DNA of 64,000 nucleotides, from positions 9,761,463-9,825,462 of the forward strand of contig NC_036456.1 in assembly GCF_002775205.1 (NCBI RefSeq), written 5' to 3'. Shown here one piece after another: positions 25,640-37,036 of the stretch (position 1 is its first letter; each line of letters opens with the position of its first letter). Both the position numbers and the translations under genes were made by a program. Source of the DNA: Xiphophorus maculatus (Eukaryota; Chordata; Actinopteri; Cyprinodontiformes; Poeciliidae). The notes below the pieces were generated by a model. That model was given only the letters and a program-made list of their open reading frames with translations. It ran no database searches and was not told where the DNA came from.

Positions 25640-25890
25640 AATCACAGGTGACTACGCTCGTTCACGCGGTGAACCATTAGTAAACAAGCCGCACCATGAT
25701 TCTCCAACGACTTCCTGTCGTCTTCTTCTTCGTGGTTTCCGTCAGTGTCAACACCAACTTGTTGATCGCTTGACTCGTGTGATGCAAAAAAAGTGTCTCC
25801 GTTGCAGTTTTGCGAGACAAATTTAAAAAACAACACCTCATCCTAGAATCAAAACTTTTTTATCTAAACTGGTGTGTTTCCAATAAGTAA
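25640..25890. mobile_element. Second copy of the GCGTTTCCGTT-type MITE, reverse orientation
   Basis: The stretch with cttcctgtcgtcttcttctt, then cttgttgatcgcttgactcgtg and gcaaaaaa, is the approximate reverse complement of the inner part of 16094-16480 (caacaaccgg, cacacgtgtcacgtg, gacgacaggaagtag). Limits are approximate and the ends unclear. Confidence 0.45.
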
Positions 25891-26569
25891 ATTTAGTCTC
25901 TAAATAAATTTCTAAACGCCCAGTCGACTGAGGCAGTCATTATTTATTTCCGTTTAAAGGAAGTCATTCCTCTCCACTGTCTCCACATGCTTGCTGAGGA
26001 CGAGGAATTAGGAAGGCAATGAGTCGGTGAAATCATTTCAGTTTCTTTAGATCGATGATTTTAATTAACAGGCACCGAATGGCTGAATTTCTCTAAATGT
26101 ATTAGGACTTGTGCTATGTTGGGCTATGCAGGTAAATAAATATGAATCTGACCACATGGCTGTGTTTCAATGGGAGCAGCTGTGGATTTGAACTGAATAA
26201 GATTCTCTACACTGTAATTGTTCATATAAATTGTGTTGGAAGGTGAATTGAAATGACATTTGTTGATAAATGGGGTAATGTAGATTATTTGTGTGTGAAT
26301 TGTGTCATATGTCAAAGCGTGTTCAGTGGTTTTTTATTAATCTGAAATAGTAAAGAGGAAGACAGGAACAGATTTTAAAAAAAGATCTGTTTCTGCCACT
26401 TCCTTCTTAGACTTTTTTTAAAAAAATATATTGTTTATTTCCTTTTAACTCTTCTTCCAGTTTCTTTTTAAAGTCTATTTGTCTGTGAACACAACAGTCT
26501 GACCTGAGTCACATAAAATAAGTCAACATTTTACTATAATTGTTGTTTTTTTGTGGGGTTTTTTTCTTG

Positions 26570-27535
26570 GGATTCGCTTGCAGGTTCATCTGTGGGCTTA
26601 AGGTAAGTAGTTTTTTTGTTTTCATAGTTCCAGCTCAACGTTCTGCACTGACTCAACAATATCAACGACTGAGATAAGACTCTCCCGTTGAGATAAAACG
26701 ACCTAAAGTGAAATCCATCAGCTCTGAGTGGGAGTGTGTCGAAATGCAGCTGGGAAGCATCCAAGTCCTCATGTGAAGCACGTTGGACCTGCTGACAGGT
26801 TCACAGAGAGAAGGCCAGAATGTTGGTCTCTTTTCTCTAATGATGGTGAACATAAAACACCAAACTCTTTAAAAAGGAAAATAAAACTCAGTATAAAATC
26901 GCTTGGCATGACAGAGGGAATCTAACCAGAAATACGCATTCGGCTATCCGTATGTTTGGTTCATTGTTGAGTGAGTGAGTTTGAGAGCAGCGAAGGAAGC
27001 TGCTGTCGTTTGACAATTTCAATTAATTTAGAAGCCAATTTAAAAAATCATTACCTTATCCAGAGCAATTAAAAGTGCTTTATGTGTGTAAACACGGAGG
27101 ATTAAAGGACGGACTCAGTAGTGGGATGAACATACTGAACCAGGTGTTTTATGTCTCCCTTCATCTTCATCTCTTCTCCGTTTACTCCTCTCGCCTCCCT
27201 TCTCAGTAGCCACCAAGCAACTTAAGTTCATATTTACTTGAATTTAAGTCAAGTAAATATATGTAGATCCATGCCACGTTTTTCAGATTTAAATGATTAT
27301 TTTTTTAAAACTGCGTTTCATTGATTGTTATCAGTACTCGGATGCTTCCCAGCTGCGTTGCGACACACTCCCCCCCCCACACAGGTGAGTTTTCCGCCAC
27401 GTTATGTTGTGACGACGGAGGAAGATTCTTATCTCAGGCCGTGATGTTGGTGAGACTGAGGTGGACGTTGTGCTGGAAGCCTGCCAGCATTCCTGCTTTC
27501 CCATGTGAAACGTGAACCCACGGATGAAACCGGAA
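26570..27535. repeat. Long inverted repeat, arms of about 200 bp
   Basis: The left arm 26570-26775 is complementary, with perhaps 70-85% match, to the right arm 27330-27535. Clear pairs: GTGTGTCGAAATGCAGCTGG with CCAGCTGCGTTGCGACACAC, gactgagataaga with tcttatctcaggc, and ggttcatctgtggg with cccacggatgaaac. The spacer is about 550 bp and non-coding. Either a foldback element or two oppositely inserted copies of one repeat. Confidence 0.65.
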
Positions 27536-27949
27536 ACCGTTTCTAAGAGTTTGGAAACGGCATAATCTGGTGATTAGATGAAGCTGCAGTTTCTTTTCTG
27601 TACCACGTCTTGACATTATTTGATTTGATTGTTTTGTGCTGTGATTTTTGACTCATTTTGCATGTTTAATAATCAGCCAGCTAAAGCTGTTCTCTTATCG
27701 TCTCACTCCTGTCTCAATAATCAGTTTTATAGTTTAACATAATTATTAAAAACAAAAATAAACGGCGTATTTTATTGTTTTATTGCTCTGAAAAGCGCTG
27801 TATACCTGTTAGCTTGTCAGCTGCAGATTAAAGAAGCGTTATCTTAATAATAGGTACGACTCATATTTCCAAACAGCCAAATTAGTGTTTTCTGAAAGTG
27901 TGAGAAATCTCCCACGCTCCCATAAAACCTCCTGGGTTGGGCAACAGCG

Positions 27950-29270
27950 TCTGATTTATCAGGGCCTCAATCAGCGACTTTAATGTCGGTTATCTGTATT
28001 TGAAAGTAATTATCCCTTTATTACATCTTTTCGCTCCCAGGATCACAGCTTGCAACAAATGTAATGGTCAGCTCTTTTAGTTCTCATTTTGTGTTGACTT
28101 CTTTGGAAAGAAGAAACTGTGATTCCTCAAAATAAAAAAAGAAGAGTCGTTGATTAAAAAGGTCTTAAATGGCATTCTTGCACTTGATTCCATATAACGT
28201 GAAGCTCGGAAGAAAAAACGTGTTTAACTCTGTTATGCAGGCATGAAGCCCAGAAAAGGGATTTTCTTTACTCCATTGCTTTTGCTGCTTTCAGCATTTC
28301 AGCTTCTTTAAGATGACTTGAGGACTTTTGGTCTTCCTTTCCTCCCGACTATGATTGAATCAGATGGTTGAGTCTCTAATATAACAACTCTCTCCTACAT
28401 TAACAAACAGGATTGCATTTTTCTAACTCGTATGTGTATTTACGTTACTCAGTCTAAATACTTTAAGATGGAAATAACTATATATTTTTTTAAGTAAACG
28501 TTTGAAATTCAGTCCTAAGCTCACAAACGACTTTGTGACCTCAAATTTGTCACCGCGCGTTTAGCAAAGAATACTGTAAAAAAGAAACAACAAAACACAT
28601 CAGATTAAGTTGTAGGTTAAACTTTCCATATTTCAAACAGCATCTCATTCATTTTATGGAGGAAGTGGGACAGTCAGGTATTTAAAAATAATACAGCCCC
28701 ACCACCAAGACGACATATTACAGCTTAATATGTTGTTAATACAACTGAATTACATACATAATAATGGCTGTTTCATAAGAATCAAAATCACAGCGAAACA
28801 TAGAGGATGACTGTCTTTATTATGATTTCAGGCTTAAAAACAAAAATATGAGGTTAAATCTTGACAGACACAAGTTTCACATTTATGTTTAATTGTGCAG
28901 AAAAAGCAAAAGGTTTTAATTTTTTTTTTGTTAATTTGATCATATTAGACAACAAGTATTGATTGTGAAGGTTAATATACAGTAATACATCTCTTCCTTC
29001 AAATCTCTAAAGCTCAGAACATCAGAAATTTAAGACCAGCACTTTTCACAGGATTCCAACTAAGCAAACTGAAGGCTGTTACTCTTTGACATTTTGGCAC
29101 AAACAAGGAACTGAGCAATCCAGCCGTTGTGAAATAATCTCCGCTGATGATGACACTCTGGTGCAGTTCCTGGCAGAGTTGTGGGAACCTGAGCTCATCC
29201 GGGGTGGGAGCCTCATGTCCTGGTTGCCAGTGGGATCCTGTGAAGCAAGCAGGAGGGGACGGTGAGATAA
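27950..29270. repeat. Duplicated chemokine 3' flank, copy A
   Basis: Homologous to 30330-31850. Paired landmarks: actgtgattcctcaaaataa / actgtggttccttaaaaaaa, ttcttgcacttgattccata / ttcttgcacttgatcccaga, gaaaagggattttc / gaaaagggattctc, and near the end a splice-acceptor-like cttgcttcacag|GATCCCACTGG (minus) matching the exon 4 acceptor region of chemokine 4. No chemokine exons 1-3 follow in 29280-30330, so this is an orphan 3' flank. Confidence 0.65.
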
Positions 29271-30039
29271 AGAGTCATTTCTGAGTGAAAATAATGTGAT
29301 AACTCAGTAGAAAAAAACAACAAAAAATCAACTGATTTTTGTTAAGATTCCAAGTTTAATTCTCTCTGACAATGATTTTTCTTGTCCATCTGTACTCTAT
29401 CCTGTTCAAAGAGTTTGAAAAGCAAACATGAGTGAAGTCTCCCTCCTCCATCTTGTTCAAATCGGACAAAATTGGTGTCAAACGTTTGTGCTCCGTTTGC
29501 GCAGTAACAACGTTCATCCGTGTCATTGTCATTTTAAATATAGTAATAAAGAAGTTTCCAGATGTAACCAGAGGTCATCAGCAACATCTTCAGAGCACGA
29601 GCAGCACAAACAAAAACTTTCGCTGCACAACAGAACAATCCAGCGATCCAGAGAGAAAACAAATATGGAAATCCTGCGCGCTGCATTTCTGCAATACTGT
29701 TTTGAACTTCAGGAGCAGCTCAGCCAATATAAGTTTCTCAATATGATATTTGGACTCCGGCCATCGGTTGAGACATCGTGGGCCTGTGATCGTCGACTCG
29801 TTTACGCACAAACCTTTTCCAGTTGCTGATAGATTGGTGGCTCAGGACATTAAAGATACCAGGAACTATTCATCGATGCGACATGGAATGTGATAAATGT
29901 GCAGTATTTGAGCTGCAATTAGATCATTTTAATGTGCAACATCAAAAGCTAGGCTTTTGTACATGGAAGATTCATGTATTTTATAAATGCATGATGTTTG
30001 TCTCCTATGCGTCTGTTTCATGCCATATTCATTATGCTT

Positions 30040-30295
30040 TCATAAACTTTTAGTTGGAGAATCAGGTACGATTTCAGTACAATCAATACCTGCAGTGGTA
30101 GCGTTAGCAACACTGCATGGCTTATTTTTCACCATGACGCCCAGAAACGTTGTGAAGTCTAGAAGAAAACGAGGTAAAATGTTTCCTGCAGTTGGTTCGG
30201 ATCGAGGTCGGTCTGTATTCACACCTGAAGCGAAATGCACCGGAGTTTGATTGGAAGTGGACCGAGATCACCTGAGAAAGCGGGTCAGAGAAAGA
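30040..30295. mobile_element. Probable MITE fragment
   Basis: The end gaagcgaaatgcaccggagt ttgattggaagtggaccgag, together with tctgtattcacacctg, resembles a common fish non-autonomous DNA transposon end (I recall it as Harbinger-like, unverified). The limits and the other end are uncertain. Confidence 0.3.
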
Positions 30296-30329
30296 AGATG
30301 AAGAATGGTTTGGGAATCAAACCTCATCA

Positions 30330-31850
30330 GAGCCTGAATCAGTATCTTTAAAGTAATTCATTGATATTTGAAAATAACTGTTCACATAATTTCTCTCCCG
30401 AAAGCACAGCTTATTTAAAGGTCATCTCCTTTAGTTCTCTTTTCGTCTGGACTTCTTCAGAAAGCAGAACTGTGGTTCCTTAAAAAAAATGTGAGTCTTA
30501 AAAACAGAGTTCTCTGTGATTCTTGCACTTGATCCCAGACAGCGAGAAGCTCATTTTAACAGGAATAAAAACATGTTTTATCCATGTATGAAGGGGAGAA
30601 AAGGGATTCTCCAGAACCTCTGGCGCTCTTTTCTGTCCTATTAAGATGTTGTTTACCTCAACCCAGAGCTGCTCAGGTGAAGCTCTGTTCAAAATGCCTG
30701 ATTTAAAAACCAAAGTGAGCTCGGTGGGCAGTTCCCTATTAGTGATCATCTGGTTAGGACGATCAATAATCATCAATTTAGTTTTATTCCTCCACTCCTC
30801 TGCTCATCACCTTTAGGACAATTTAGAGACCAAATAACCCAACGGTCCTGTTTCTGGGCTGCAGGAAGAAGCCAGAGTGAGAACCAACACCATGCACGGC
30901 AAGAACATGCAAACTCCATGCAGACAGCGCCGTGCGGTCACATGTGTAACTTTGCATATACCCTGTGCAATTCAACAGGAAAAGATTGATTTTTGAGAAA
31001 ACGTTAAAGTTGCATGTTTAGTGGCATGGACAGAGAATAACCTGTCATCTGATGGCTGGGATTTTAAAGTTAACTGTGAATGGTCACGCCATCATTAAGA
31101 TCCTAAGAGCAGAACAGTTCAGTGTGTGATCCCCCAGTTTTGTAGCCGTGGAACAGAAACTAGTCTGTCAGCGCGAGCAGCTAGTCGTTTTATCATCTGA
31201 GATGTCCGTGAAAAGCATCCAGAATCTCTCCAGCTTTAATCAGCCTGGATGTGTATTATTCTGAACGGTGCTTCAGGACCTTTCATGATTATCTCTTGTA
31301 AATCTGTGCTCTTCAGTCTGGTTTCTCTGTTTTTCTATTTCAATACCCACTGGGTTTGTAGAAGTGTAAACAAGTGTTAAGATGAACTGACCCAATAAAG
31401 TCAAATCAATGACTCTGTGTGTTGGCAAGCCAATGAGACAGAGTAGAAGCTGTAAGTTGTCACTTTTTGCTGCTTTGAGCTTGAACAGCAGCCATTAATG
31501 TAACGCAAAATACAACTAATATAACTAAGATGACATGTTTAATGCAATTGATTTAATTACAACACAATCACATTAAAGAAAGGTTAACTTTCTTTAATAT
31601 GATTTCAGTCTTAAAAGTAAAAGAATGGGAGCAAAATGTGACAGATGCATGAAATTTAACAGTGCATAAAGAGGAATGGGTTTCAACATATTGTTTGTTC
31701 ATTGGATTATACTAAATGAACATGAATAAGTCTGCCAACTACCTTTGGCCAATTCTATGATATTAAATCATTTTTGTCACAAATGAGGAATTGGACGATC
31801 CTGGTAGAGTTGGCAGTGGGTTCTTGTGAAGAAAGTCAAGGGGACAATTA
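30330..31850. repeat. Duplicated chemokine 3' flank, copy B (attached to chemokine 4)
   Basis: The counterpart of 27950-29270, still joined to the chemokine 4 gene at 31777. Divergence is substantial (many mismatches and indels), so the duplication is not recent. An L2-type repeat tail at 30808-30940 interrupts it. Confidence 0.65.
30808..30940. mobile_element. L2-type LINE/SINE tail, degraded
   Basis: Contains gacaatttagagaccaaata, ccatgcacggcaagaacatg and caaactccatgcagac, matching the middle of the fuller copy at 61565-61945. No coding capacity. Confidence 0.65.
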
Positions 31851-32594
31851 GAAAAAGCTGCTGCAGCTGCGAGTTGACTTTGTAATTTCATGTTAAGCTT
31901 GAATGAAAAACATGTTAAAATAATTACTTTTCCACTTACACTGCTTTGTCTCGCAAGAGTCTTTTCGTGAAATCTGACTCCGGGTCAAGACAGAACTGCC
32001 TATTATTCTTCATGACGGCTCTGCAATAAAAGAATGATAAATAGTCAGAGCTCTTCAGTTTCGTTTTTGATCGTTTTGACAAATTGTTTCTGCAGATACC
32101 TACACCACTTCGAACTTGTGGCAGGCAGGACGAGGTTCGTACACAATTACATCAGCGATGAGAATGCGCCTTACTGTTGGTATTGTTCTTATGCAACGGC
32201 AGCGCATAAAACCTGGCAATACAGTGTAAGAAAGGCCATTTATTGTCTAAATTGACTATCTGACTAAATACCAAAAAATATTTAGTCATAGTTACACTGC
32301 AAAAACCAACCGTCTCTAATTTATGGTAAAATATCGGCAGCTGTGTGTTGCCAGAATTTTACCTTATAAATACAGACTTTCATAAGGTAAAATTCTGGCA
32401 ACCACAGCTGCCAATATTTTACAATAAATTGTTTTTTTTTGGTTTTTTTTACAGTGTAATGTTTTTTAATATATATATATATAGATATATTATTAATTAT
32501 TGAATTTAGAAAATCTTTGCACAGTACACTTACTCTGTGAGGTGCAAATGGCGATGCAGGCCAGAAGAAGGATGCCCTGGACTGCAGCCTTCAT
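31777..32594 (-). CDS. CXC chemokine 4, short tail
   Basis: Four coding exons on the minus strand: 32534-32594, 32104-32212, 31940-32020 and probably 31777-31822. Phases join to give about 98 residues. Signal peptide MKAAVQGILLLACIAICTSQ. CXC motif FMRCRCIRT without ELR, Cys3 in PRPACHKFEV and Cys4 in NRQFCLDPESDFTKRLL. Exon 4 is the least certain: it follows a weak acceptor (cttcacaag), adds about 15 residues (VTHCQLYQDRPIPHL) and has none of the Thr-rich repeat of the other paralogs. It also contains an extra Cys. If that acceptor is not used, the C-terminus differs. A minus-strand CATAAAAGGAAG at about 32721-32732 may act as its TATA region. Confidence 0.8.
32285..32460. mobile_element. 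Hairpin MITE in intron 1 of chemokine 4
   Basis: Ends ttacactgcaaaaacc and ttttttacagtgtaat are inverted to each other. Inside, two arms of about 45 nt pair: gccagaattttaccttat with ataaggtaaaattctggc, and gcagctgtg with cacagctgc. The element forms an almost complete foldback with a loop of about 14 nt. Superfamily unassigned. Confidence 0.7.
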
Positions 32595-33956
32595 GTTTGT
32601 CTCAGACGGAACAAAAATAAAGTTTTTTGCAGTGATTCTCTCCTCGTCGGTGTGGAAGCGATCTGACTGCTGCACAAAAAGGGATTCTGCTCTCTTCTGA
32701 ACCAGTTGGAGCATCCCACTTCCTTTTATGGACTTCCTGCGCTGAAGAGGAAAACTCCTTCACAGTGAAGAACGGCGAAGCCTTTTGGTTTGACTGTCAT
32801 CACTGATGAAGCACAAAAGAAAGTGATGAAAGTGCTGTTTATTTAAAACAGATGACAAACATTCGATAAATAAAAAGACGTGGAATCTGAAATGGTTTAG
32901 ATTCATTGAGTTGCTCTTCTTTGTGCTAACCGTCACCCCCCATTTATAAATATTTAAAATGAACTGCATTTCATTATTTTGTCAAACTTAAACAAGTGGA
33001 ATGCACAGAACTGGAGATTTGGTGGGACTTTTTTCAATAAGGATATTCAATGCTTGAACATATAAATTATTGAACAATATATCAGTCAAATGCCCAAATA
33101 GCAGAGTTTATCTACAAGTCCTCTCTGCTTTGTATCGGTGTCACTTTTTTAAAGTTGCTCAGCTTTACAGTGAAGAACGGTGAAGCTTTTTGGTACAGCC
33201 ATCACTGATGAGACAAAACGAGGTTTTGTACCAACAAAACACGGTGTGTTTGCCGCTTTGCAGCTGAAAATTTAGGTTTTTCTATCACCTGCTCATAGTT
33301 TACTGTAAATAAATGAGGTTATGTGATTCCAAGGTGGTTATTTGTTTTGATCAGGACCCTTGAGTTTCTCGTGCATCAATAAGAGGCATCAAAACTTTAA
33401 CATAAAGTCTTCAGAAAACAACATAAAGCTAAATAAAGATGACATTTGTTCCGTTGGCATCATTAATCTTTATAAACATAAAATTGGGCTGAGATACAGT
33501 GGCAATGCCAATGTTGGTATAAAGTGGAGAACAGACTCAGATTTACTATGAAGTCCTTTGCTGTAACCAATAGAAAGTATAAAGTAAAAGCAGAATGCAG
33601 CGGTGTTTATTTGCGTTTGTATTTATTGTAATGTAACCATCAACAGCATGTGGTTTTTATGTACAGTGCAATAAGAGATAAAAATACACACACGTATTTG
33701 AATTAAACAAAATTATGAAAAAAAAAAAACGTCTTCCCAAAGGGAATAAAGCAAAGCTTTTCTTGGACACGGCATTAACTTTCACTGATTAAACATTAAA
33801 GTACAAACTGACAGATATTTTGGAAGGTCACAGTTTGCTGATTAACAAGCCTGTCGTTGCCTGAAATAAATATTTTAGTTTTAGCTGCTGGTGCAAATGT
33901 TTGTAGACTTGAATAAAATCAAACCAACGCAAACAGACGGAATAGCAGCTTCAGTG

Positions 33957-34751
33957 TCACTGCCGTCTGACAGAAGTGGATGTTGCTGCTGATTTTGTAG
34001 TGGCTGCAGTTGTTGTTGTTGTTGTTTTCGTTGTTGTTGTTTTTGTTGTTGTTGTTTTTGCTGAGTGTTTCTCTGTAGATGCTGTCCTCTGCCTGTAAAG
34101 AAGATAAAGCACTGGTGAATATTTTTAAACCATCACTGTTTATGTTTCTTTAAAAATGGTCTGAATTAGGTTTTTACTCTAGAAAGGAAATTCTGCAGCA
34201 GCAAAAAAATAAATAAATCATGTGATTCCTGTTTACTGATGCTTTACAGTTACTGCAGCTGCCACTAAATACCAATATAAACTTTTATGTAAAAGTTGAA
34301 AAAAAAACAAACATTTTCAAAGGACTACTTTTTCCACTTACGGGAAAAACTCCCTCAGGAGTCTTTTGGTGAAATCTGACTCTGGATCAAGACAGAGCTG
34401 ATTGTTGTCTTTCACGATGGCCCTGCAATAACGGAATAATAAATTAGTTCTCAGCCTTCAGTGTCGTTTCGACAATTTTTTTCCTCAGGTACTTACATCA
34501 CTTCTTGCTTGCTGCAAATCGGATTCGGTTCATACACCTTTACATCAACGATGAGACGGCGCCTCACTGCTGGGACCGTCCTTATACAACGGCATTTCGT
34601 AATAGCTGGGGAGAAATTATTGCAGCGTAAGATAGGAAGATCGTTCATACCCAATAAAACAAAAACATCTTTATACAGCACACTTACGATTTCCCGACGT
34701 GCAGAGGAAGACGCAGGCCAGAAGAACGATGAGATGGACAGCAAACTTCAT
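33957..34751 (-). CDS. CXC chemokine 5 with Thr/Lys-rich tail
   Basis: Four coding exons on the minus strand: 34688-34751, 34497-34605, 34342-34422 and 33957-34092. Phases join to give 129 residues. Signal peptide MKFAVHLIVLLACVFLCTSG. The CXC motif is TKCRCIRT without ELR, with Cys3 in PNPICSKQEV and Cys4 in NNQLCLDPESDFTKRLL. Exon 4 encodes QRTASTEKHSAK, then blocks of four to five Thr separated by single Lys, then AATTKSAATSTSVRRQ. The Thr blocks are encoded by (ACA)n on the minus strand (GTT tracts at 34010-34065). Promoter and exon 1 are very close to chemokine 3, suggesting a younger duplication or gene conversion between the two. An ISRE-like GAAAGTGAAAAA lies upstream. Confidence 0.87.
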
Positions 34752-34861
34752 GTTTGTCTCAGATAATAAAAATGAGTGACGCTGATCTCTCCTCTCCAGA
34801 CTGAAGGATTTCTCCGCTCTGTAAGTTTTGCTGTCTGACTCTGGAACGCCATGAGCTTCAC

Positions 34862-34869
34862 CTTTTATA
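34862..34869 (-). promoter_or_regulatory. TATA box of chemokine 5
   Basis: TATAAAAG on the minus strand about 110 bp before the start codon, in the flank shared with chemokine 3. Confidence 0.7.
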
Positions 34870-34928
34870 CACTCACAGTTGCAAAAATATGTCTTCCAAG
34901 GAACTTAGAAAAAAAACCTACTTTCTGC

Positions 34929-34940
34929 TTTTTCACTTTC
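34929..34940 (-). promoter_or_regulatory. ISRE-like site of chemokine 5
   Basis: Minus strand GAAAGTGAAAAA fits the IRF/ISRE core GAAANNGAAA, about 65 bp upstream of the TATA box. Consistent with interferon control, as known for CXCL9/10/11; not proven here. Confidence 0.5.
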
Positions 34941-36454
34941 GCTACTTTGTAATCCATCTGAATTCTTCTGTAGTATGAGGAAACCACCACTTCCTTTAAT
35001 TTGCTTCCGATGCTGAAGGGAATGACTCCTTCACTGTGAACTCAGGGAAGGAGTCACTGAGTAAACCGGCACGCTTGAGGAATGCCGGTATGGGAAACTC
35101 CGGCCTGTGTGCAGCCGGACTTGCTGTTGCTAAACGTCTGATAAGTCAGTAAATCCTCACAGTGGAGCTTTAAAACGTTTTATTGTTGTATTTTACAGTC
35201 TTTCAGAAATCAGGGACATGCGTGACATGGTTACAGAAAATCTTCAAGAAGGTTTGTCATCATTCTTTGGTGTAACAGGCAATCTGGATTTTGGCGACAA
35301 AAAAGAGGTATTTTAGAAAATTACTGTACTTAACTTTCCGGGTGTTTTATTACCACTGCCTGATTTAAGTTTTGGCACCAACCCCCTAATTAGTCATCCA
35401 CTTCATACCATTTTTTAGGTAAACTAGTGAGAATCAGGTCACCAGTTCATCAACGAGGCTCAGGAGGAAACTAGAAAATGTACATTCCTGCCAAAATGTA
35501 AGAGTGAATGCTGAATGCTTTAGTTGAAGATGCCACAATGTTTGAAATCAACTGCTGAAGACTTGCAGAAAGGCAAGAACTAGGCAGACGCACCAGAACA
35601 AATTATAATCCTGCAAAGTGCCTAAATGGGATTATTATAACAGAAAAACTGTTGAAGAGGAGTAAAAGCTTTTGAAAAATAGAAAAATTCCACCTAAACA
35701 GTATTAGAAATTGCTGGAGAACAGCGGTTCCTAACCTAAACCACAGGGTCACTGCAGTTTATAAGGTAGAATTATATAAAAGGCTAAAAGTAGCTAAAAT
35801 ACTAATGGTTGCATCTAGGCTTCCACTTGCATGTAGAGTTACAGCAATATATTCTATGCAATGTAAAAAAACTAATGAAAAACCTAAAATTTTAAAAAGA
35901 CAGAAACGTTCCCCTATTCCCTCTGATAAAAACGGTGAGTGAATGAAATCCAAACCTTTTATGGTTCGTAAGATATCAACATTTGTTTGGAGGCATCGTT
36001 TACACGGTGACTACAAAAAACATGCCACATGCAGCACTAAAAAACTACATCAAAAGGTCAAATTACTCCCAGGTGTTAAACAACATAAAAGCTGTTAAAC
36101 TGTCCAACTTCAAAATGGCCGCTGCCTTGTGTCCTCCATCAGGCCTGAAACTGGATGATTGATTGCCATTGATAGGCAGGAACTAAAACATCCACTGTAA
36201 AACACGACAGACATTTTATATTGTAATTCTCAATTCTGCCACAGGATGGCGCGGTTTCCCCCATGGGGTGAAAAATTCATAAAAAACTGAATATTACAAA
36301 AAGTATGAAGGTTATGAATACCAAGAGAAATAGTCGGCATTAGGAGAGCAAGCTGGATAGTATAAAAGTTGAATGGTGAAAATAGCGCAAAGTATGCAGA
36401 AGAAGAAGTGAAGCGAAATTTACACAGCAACCAGAAAAGTGGGACTCAATAGTG

Positions 36455-36690
36455 TGAATGAATGCCTGCAGCATTAATGAATGCCTGCAGCATTAATGAA
36501 TGCCTGCAGCATTAATGAATGCCTGCAGCTTTCATTAATGCCTGCAGCATTCATTAATGCCTACAGCTTTAATGAATGCCTGCAGCTTTAATGAATGCCT
36601 ACAGCTTTAATGAATGCCTGCAGCTTTAATGAATGCCTGCAGCTTTAATGAATGCCTGCAGCATTAATGAATGCCTGCAGCTTTCATTCA
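36455..36690. repeat. 19-bp minisatellite with CTGCAG in each unit
   Basis: About 12 copies of GAATGCCTGCAGCATTAAT and variants with GCTTTAAT. Two central units are rearranged (ctttcattaatgcctgcag). The unit core AATGCCTGCAGCATT is nearly self-complementary, so the array can pair with itself. Confidence 0.85.
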
Positions 36691-37036
36691 CACTATTAAT
36701 AAAAATGTGTAGGGGGGTAAAGTGGAGGGACCAATGGTTCCCTGGCCCAACCTGTTCTGGCGAAGCTGCGCAGGTCACTTCCAGTTCAGACTTGTGGGAA
36801 AAATGTATTTAATGCCCACAGATTATTTTTTTTTCATAAGCTCACTGTGTGCTGTTATTACCCCTAGCAACAGTTGCCATGCTGCTGACAATGATGTCAT
36901 CAGCATGACTTCAAATGATGTCTGTGTCATGAGGCCCTTCTAATGATGCCTCTGTGATGTCATAAAGTCCATGACATCACAAACTAATCAGTTAATTCTC
37001 CGGTCAGTCAACACAAAATTCATTTGGACATTTTGG

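Larger units (their letters stand above)
24741..27949. other. Intergenic DNA with dispersed repeats
   Basis: No supported gene. Short frames (for example minus 25442-25645 and plus 26728-26925) fall in repeats or lack support. A MITE copy and a long inverted repeat are listed separately. Confidence 0.55.

Noticed and set aside
29428-29829. 133-codon plus-strand frame
   Set aside because: No domain, no start context or splice partner, and it sits among decayed repeats; composition is not convincingly protein-like.
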